A stretch of 64,000 nt of DNA, taken from contig OW285188.1 of assembly GCA_935421135.1 (NCBI GenBank), forward strand, positions 1,509,001 through 1,573,000, given 5' to 3'. Made by a program: the position numbers and the translations under genes. This stretch comes from Bugulina stolonifera. Its lineage: Eukaryota > Bryozoa > Gymnolaemata > Cheilostomatida > Bugulidae. This document shows, in pieces, positions 58,902 to 64,000 of the stretch; the first letter of the stretch is position 1, and each line of letters begins with the position of its first letter. The notes beneath the pieces are model-generated. The model had not been told where the DNA came from. It did not search any database and saw only the letters and a program-made list of their open reading frames with translations.

Positions 58902-61833
58902 ATGGTGAGTAAACTTATTTTAATATGTATTTTAGTATGAATTTACTCATTTGAGTTAACATTGGGACTAATTCTATTTTAGTAGTGATATAATACTCCC
59001 TTGGTATGACCAGAGCTTAGAAACTTTGTAAGCTTATGTATTAAACTGTTTTGATTCTCAACATGAGAGCAAGTATGTAGAGATCTGATCTGTCTATACT
59101 ACAATTTGTGTGACCGGAGCTTAGAAGCTTTATATGTTGTGAGATTTGTTTTCAATATGAGTAGTTATACCACTAGTAGTGTAATAAGTATCAAAACAGT
59201 TTATTACCACTTGTACTGGCTATACTAGTACATCCTAGCTATTTTAATATGTATTTTAATATGAACTTACTCATTTGAGTTAACATTGGGGCTAATTATA
59301 TTTTAGTAGTGGTATAATTCTCCTTTGGTATGTCCAGGGCTTAAAAACGTTGTAAGCTTATATATTAAACTGTTTTGATTCTCAAAATGAGAGCATGTGT
59401 GTAGAGATCTGCTCTGTCTATACTACAATCAGTGTGACCAGAGCTTAGAAACTTTATTATAAGTGGTTATACCACTGTAGTGTTTCTTTCTTTAGTAACT
59501 ATGTTGCATTAGTAGTTCCATCTACTTGACTCATGCTTTGGTATATGTTTATTACTCTACATATACTTACAGGCTTCTACATCTAAATATCAAAGAAAGA
59601 AATATATAAGAAAAATTAAAACATCAAAAAAAGGTATGAAGTATATGATTACGTACGATTCGGAAGACAGAAGACGAATCTCGAGGAAAAGAATCCCATC
59701 TCCAGAAATGGTTAGTCTATTATCTTATTTGTTCACACATGCATTACACCTTCAATCCACTATGGTGTTGGGTTTCTAAGATGTCAAAGGAGATTACTGA
59801 CATTTCTTCAGAAGTACATGTTAGTTACACATAATGATGATGTACTTTTTTATACTATAAGCCTCTTACCATGTCTAGAATGTCAAAAGAGACTACTTCC
59901 TTTTTAAAACCAGATGTTAATTAGCCATAGTATGATTTTCTCTAATTCTATAAGTCTCTTACCATGTCTAAGATGTTAAAGATTAGTGATATTTTTATTA
60001 TAAGTATTGCACTTTCTTTCTTATGTATTATTTTTATCAATAAGACACTTTTTTTTCTTTTCTTATGTGAAAAAATATAACATAAATTACAACTGGTTTT
60101 CTTGTGTTAATGATGTATTTCTCTTTATGTGAGTAAATAGACAGGCTTTAGTAGACTTGCTTAGTACTTAGAGTGCTAGTTTTTTCATCAAATTCCTCAA
60201 AAATCATATATTACAAATAACTATGTTAATGTAGTTTGTTAATTAGTCTCTGCACATTTTATTTACATTATAGAATGAAAAAGAAACAGAACTAGGGGAA
60301 GAAGAAATTGCGTTATTTGAAGAATGTGGGGGAGTAGATGGGTTCGAGATAGGTAAGAATGATCTAGTATCTATTTGTATATTTAGAATCTTTTTTTTTT
60401 TTTTTTTTTCTGATTTACAAGTAAGTCATATGTTCTCTCTCACTTATTCTTGTTATTTTCTTTCTTTTTTAGGACTCAGAGCAAAGTCGATATGTAAGGG
60501 GGGTCTAAGATTCTATGTCTTTGTTAGTGATGAGACAAAAAGAAGACTGGAGATGTCACTAACAAAGCCATTTGAATCGGACGACCCCTGCTTTTTATGC
60601 AATAAGAATGTTGGGCACCGACGAGGTGTCCACATTCAACAACATTTTTTGCTCCGAATCTGTTTTTGCTATCACATAACAGTAGATGATGAGGGGATGA
60701 ATAGACACTACAACTTTCCATCTAATCATCATATTGATGGAAAGCCCTGTCACCGACACATCTCATTCAACACACGCTTTCTAACCGATATCTATTCATT
60801 AAAAAAGACCATATCCTTTTTGCAAAGGGTCACTGGTCACTCTCCACCTTCCAAAATACTCATCCCCGCATACACTCCAACAACTGTTGGTGGGGTAGTA
60901 TACCCTCCCTTCTTTAAGGGGATGTCTACTACTCCATTCTCTTTAAAGTCTGGGGTGTGCTCTTCACAATTTCCTCTCCCTTCTCACCATCATTTTGATT
61001 CAGATGCTTCTTCCATCAGTAACTCTCTTACTAATGGAGACATTACCATCTCTACTTCTTCTCTTACAACTACTACTATTACTACTACTCCTTCTACTAC
61101 TTCTTTTCCTCCACTCTTTTCTTCACATTCACCCTCTCATTCTCCTGAAAGATCTGTAAAGTCTGGGGTGTGCTCTTCACAATTTCCTCTCCCTTCTCAC
61201 CATCATTTTGATTCAGATGCTTCTTCCATCAGTAACTCTCTTACTAATGGAGACATTACCACCTCTACTTCTTCTCTTACAACTACTACTATTACTACTA
61301 CCATTACTACCACTCCTTCTACTGCTTCTTTTCCCCCACTCTTTTCTTCACATTCACCCTCTCATTCTCCTGAAAGATCTGATGATACAGTTACCACTGT
61401 TTCGATACCTACTTCTACTCCCACCTCTTCACCTGCTCCACTCTTTTTCTTAGATTCACCCTCTTTTTCTCTTGGAAGATCTAATAATACAATTACTAGT
61501 CTTTCAATACCTACTTTTATTACTACTTCTACTACTACCACTTCTTCCTTTTCTTTAGCTTCACCCTCTCTTTCTTTTGAAAGAGAGCTACTTAGCTCGC
61601 AATCTCCTTCTTGTTCGTCTGAACTCAATCTTAATACCCCCACCACTATTACCCCCATAGAAGAGGAGACTGTCAGTGAACTAGTTGATCGAAGCAGACT
61701 CCCCCCATCTTTTTTCTCTGGAGCAGTTGAGTATTACCGCTCTGCCATTTTTCATCTCAAGAAGAATGGGTATCACAGAGAGGTAATAGCACAAGCTGAA
61801 GCTTACCTTCGAGTCAGTGAAGAAAAGCTCTAA
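58902..61833 (+). CDS. 526-aa Cys/His-rich protein of element C, function unknown
   Basis: Exons 58902-58904 (ATG only, followed by GTGAGT), 59573-59710, 60274-60352, 60473-61833; the last three have exactly the lengths found in element A (138, 79, 1361). Differences from A that I see are few: Met for Thr in exon 2, Glu for Gln in exon 3, and Ser for Phe and Glu for Gly in exon 4. Intron 1 is about 780 bp shorter than in A. The basic N-terminus, Cys/His cluster, duplicated Ser/Thr block and helical C-terminus are the same. Conservation of the frame against more variable introns suggests selection on the protein, or at least recent activity. Confidence 0.85.
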
Positions 61834-61999
61834 TCATCTTTCTTTAGTTTTTTTCTTTTTTCTCCCACTCTCTTTCTCCCACTCTCTCTCTCTGTAGTGT
61901 CTCATTCCCTCTGCATTTACTTTTATGTGATATCAAATCAGTGAGGATTTTTTTAAATTATTTTTTAAATTATTATATAATGGTATTCTAACACTTATA

Positions 62000-63606
62000 C
62001 ACATCCTTTTATACATTCTATTGCTACTTTTGTAAAAAGTTTATCTAATGTATTATATGTGCTGACTTAACACATGCACACAGCTGTCTCTTGCTATAAT
62101 AGCTATGACATACTCCTTTACATATGTGTCTTTTATTCTTTCAATTGTGTTTAAATCATATTATAATGATATTTCAACATGTGTACACAATCTTTATTTA
62201 TTCTATTGCTACTATTGTGAAAAGTTTATTTAATGTATTATATATGCTGCCCTTAACACATGTACACAGACTTTTCTTGCTAACAATAGCTATGACATAC
62301 TCCTTTACATATGTAGCTTTTTTATTCATTCTATTGCTAGTGTTGTAAAAAGTGTATTTAATGTATTACATAATGCTGACTTAACACATACACTCAATCT
62401 TTTATTTATTCTATTGCTACTATTGTGAAAAGTTTATTTAATATATTACATAATGCTGACTTAACACATGCACACAACCTTTTATTTATTCTATTGCTAC
62501 TATTGTGAAAAGTTTATCTAATGTATAATATACACTGTCTTAACACATGCACACAGACTTCCTTGCTAATAACAGATATGACATACTCTTTTAAATATGT
62601 GTCTTTTATTCTTTCAATTGTGTTTTAACACGTGTACACAATCTTTTATTCATTCTATTGTCACCATTGCGAAAAGTTTATTTAATGTATTATATATGCT
62701 GACTTAACACATGCACACGGTTCTTTGTTGTCAATACAATGTATATCATAGAAACAACCCTTCTTCCCATCAGTATATTTATAGCCAAGACTTTACACAT
62801 TTCTTTATTAACAATGCAATGCACATCATAAACCAAACCTTCCGTAGTACTTCTTCTTATCGCTGAAACCAAGCCTTCCGTAGTACTTCTTCTTATCGCT
62901 AATGAGAGCCGTAGGCGAAGCGCAGCCGAATTCGCTCGTTTAGATCACAAGCTTTTCGAGTGGGGAGGCGCGGGAGAAGCGGCGGGCCGCTGCCTAGTCG
63001 CTTGGCCCGGTGGATACGGGGCACCGGCGTCGCCTCCACGTGTACGGTCGGCGCCGCACGCAACGTGGGCGGACGCGGCTTGACCGCCTCAAACGATCGG
63101 TCGTTCGGGTGAGTGGGGGTTGCGGGGGAGAGGGTGGGCGGCGGTGGAGGAGGGGTGGCGGTGATGGCGGTGATGGCGGCGGCGGCGGTGGTGGTGGCGG
63201 TGGCGGCGGTGGCGGCGGTGGCGGTTGTGGCGGCGGTGGCGGCGGCGGTGGTGAGGGCGGTGGTGGCGGCGGCGACGGCGGCGGTGAGGGCGGCGGTGGC
63301 GGCGGCGGCGACGGCGGTGGCGCGGACGGGACGAGGGCGGTGGCGGGGAGTGGGAGGTGGGGGAGGGGGAGGGGAGGAGGGCGGGAAGGAGGGAGGGAAG
63401 GGGTCGTGGCCGGGTTCGGGGTCAAGTGTGCAAATGTTTTTTCGACCAATCAGAAGGGGGGATTTTGGGGTGACCTTGGCAAGGTCGTGTGCAAAATTTT
63501 TGTGCTCTTCTGTGATTGGTTGAAATCGGAAATACCGGCTTGTGATTGGTTGAAAACAGGGGTCAATGAGTGCGTGTCTGTCTAGAAGTGCACTGACTAT
63601 ACTACT
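62000..63606. repeat. Element C right terminal inverted repeat and sub-terminal repeats
   Basis: Equivalent to the left end of element A: 80-bp tandem repeats (62000-62700), the duplicated GAAGTACTTCTTC-containing segment (62836-62900), CGG-rich block (63120-63400) and the family terminus at 63606. The part paired with the shorter left TIR covers roughly the last 1 kb. Confidence 0.88.
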
Positions 63607-64000
63607 GACATGTCATACACAGTACATACACGTCATACACAGTACACACGTGTGACACATCATACATTGTGAACAATCAGTAGAATAAGTGTTATCCCTT
63701 CTGTGAGCTACTACATTGTATTTACATGTAAACATAACCTCAGATAAGCATATTTACTGTACTGTCCATACACATACACATACCATACACATAACTGGAA
63801 CAACTAAGAGAATGAAATGTGTTAGTGGAAGGCAGTCAATTACAGACCCATAGTTTTAGTTGCTTGACTACAACAGATCATATAAAATATCTAGTATCAG
63901 GTAGAAAAGTGAACGCTGTTGGGAAGATTGTATGTACAAAAGCTGAAGATGGAGGGACAGATTACCTATTACTAAAGATGGAGAGACAGGTTGACTACTA
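63607..64000. other. Host sequence after element C; no exon seen
   Basis: Target duplication GACATG, remainder of the host minisatellite to about 63668, then AT-rich sequence with no recognisable exon. Presumably intron of the NACHT/WD gene or its upstream region. Confidence 0.5.

Larger units (their letters stand above)
54749..63606. mobile_element. Mobile element C: second copy of the IkB-bearing element, opposite orientation
   Basis: Ends as in element A, flanked by perfect 6-bp duplication GACATG (54743-54748 and 63607-63612). At 8,858 bp it is about 650 bp shorter than A, through fewer sub-terminal repeats in its left TIR and loss of the 90-bp units in the long intron, while its CGATG array is slightly different in length. 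Both genes are intact. Inserted in a minisatellite, probably in an intron of the NACHT/WD gene. With A it forms a pair of inverted repeats 31 kb apart, which could promote inversion of the DNA between them, including element B. Confidence 0.94.

Noticed and set aside
13989..63606. A and C as an assembly duplication of one locus
   Set aside because: Different 6-bp target duplications, different host flanks, and several substitutions and length differences separate the copies.

Overview
The window comes from the nuclear genome of an invertebrate animal. Its genes are cut into short exons by spliceosomal introns, the intergenic DNA is AT-rich and full of minisatellites and small transposons, and the conserved host genes are animal-like: a cytosolic phenylalanyl-tRNA synthetase alpha subunit and a NACHT plus WD-repeat protein. 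A sponge or similar early-branching animal would fit, but the sequence does not prove this.

Layout. 1-10.3 kb holds the FARSA-type gene (+ strand, 5' end outside the window); its introns contain minisatellites, a foldback element, an interrupted 52-bp satellite and an opposite-strand ORF. 10.3-14 kb is mostly intergenic, with two nested hAT-like MITEs and one candidate terminal exon. 13,989-23,499 is mobile element A. 23.5-30.4 kb holds a small two-exon gene for a membrane-anchored or secreted peptide, a SINE and simple repeats. From 30.4 kb to beyond 54.6 kb the minus strand carries a NACHT/WD-repeat gene in at least 16 exons. Mobile element B (41,427-51,122) fills one of its introns and mobile element C (54,749-63,606) lies in, or just upstream of, its 5' part. 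A hAT MITE, a foldback element split by a solo LTR, and another MITE occupy its 3' introns.

The most notable content is the family formed by A, B and C. All three start with the same 18 bases (AGTAGTATAGTCAGTGCA), end with the complement, and are flanked by perfect 6-bp target duplications (CATGAT, CTTACA, GACATG). A and C are nearly identical copies in opposite orientation with TIRs of about 1.2 kb; B has a different TIR of about 550 bp. B encodes a 1,484-aa family-B DNA polymerase (five exons) and, divergently, a 407-aa protein with two related motifs that may bind DNA. A and C encode a 334-aa IkB-like ankyrin protein (five exons) with an N-terminal SCF-type phosphodegron match and, divergently, a 526-aa Cys/His-rich protein of unknown function whose start codon is an exon of its own. 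In every element the two genes diverge from a TATA-flanked array of CGATG repeats spaced 10 and 21 bp apart, i.e. helically phased. Shared ends, target-site length, gene layout and control array argue that B and A/C belong to one transposition/replication system: a polymerase-bearing partner and an IkB-bearing partner. No integrase or transposase is recognisable in any of them. They resemble Polinton/Maverick self-synthesising elements (AG termini, 6-bp duplications, DNA polymerase B) but are shorter, lack recognisable capsid, ATPase and integrase genes, and have this unusual two-type organisation.
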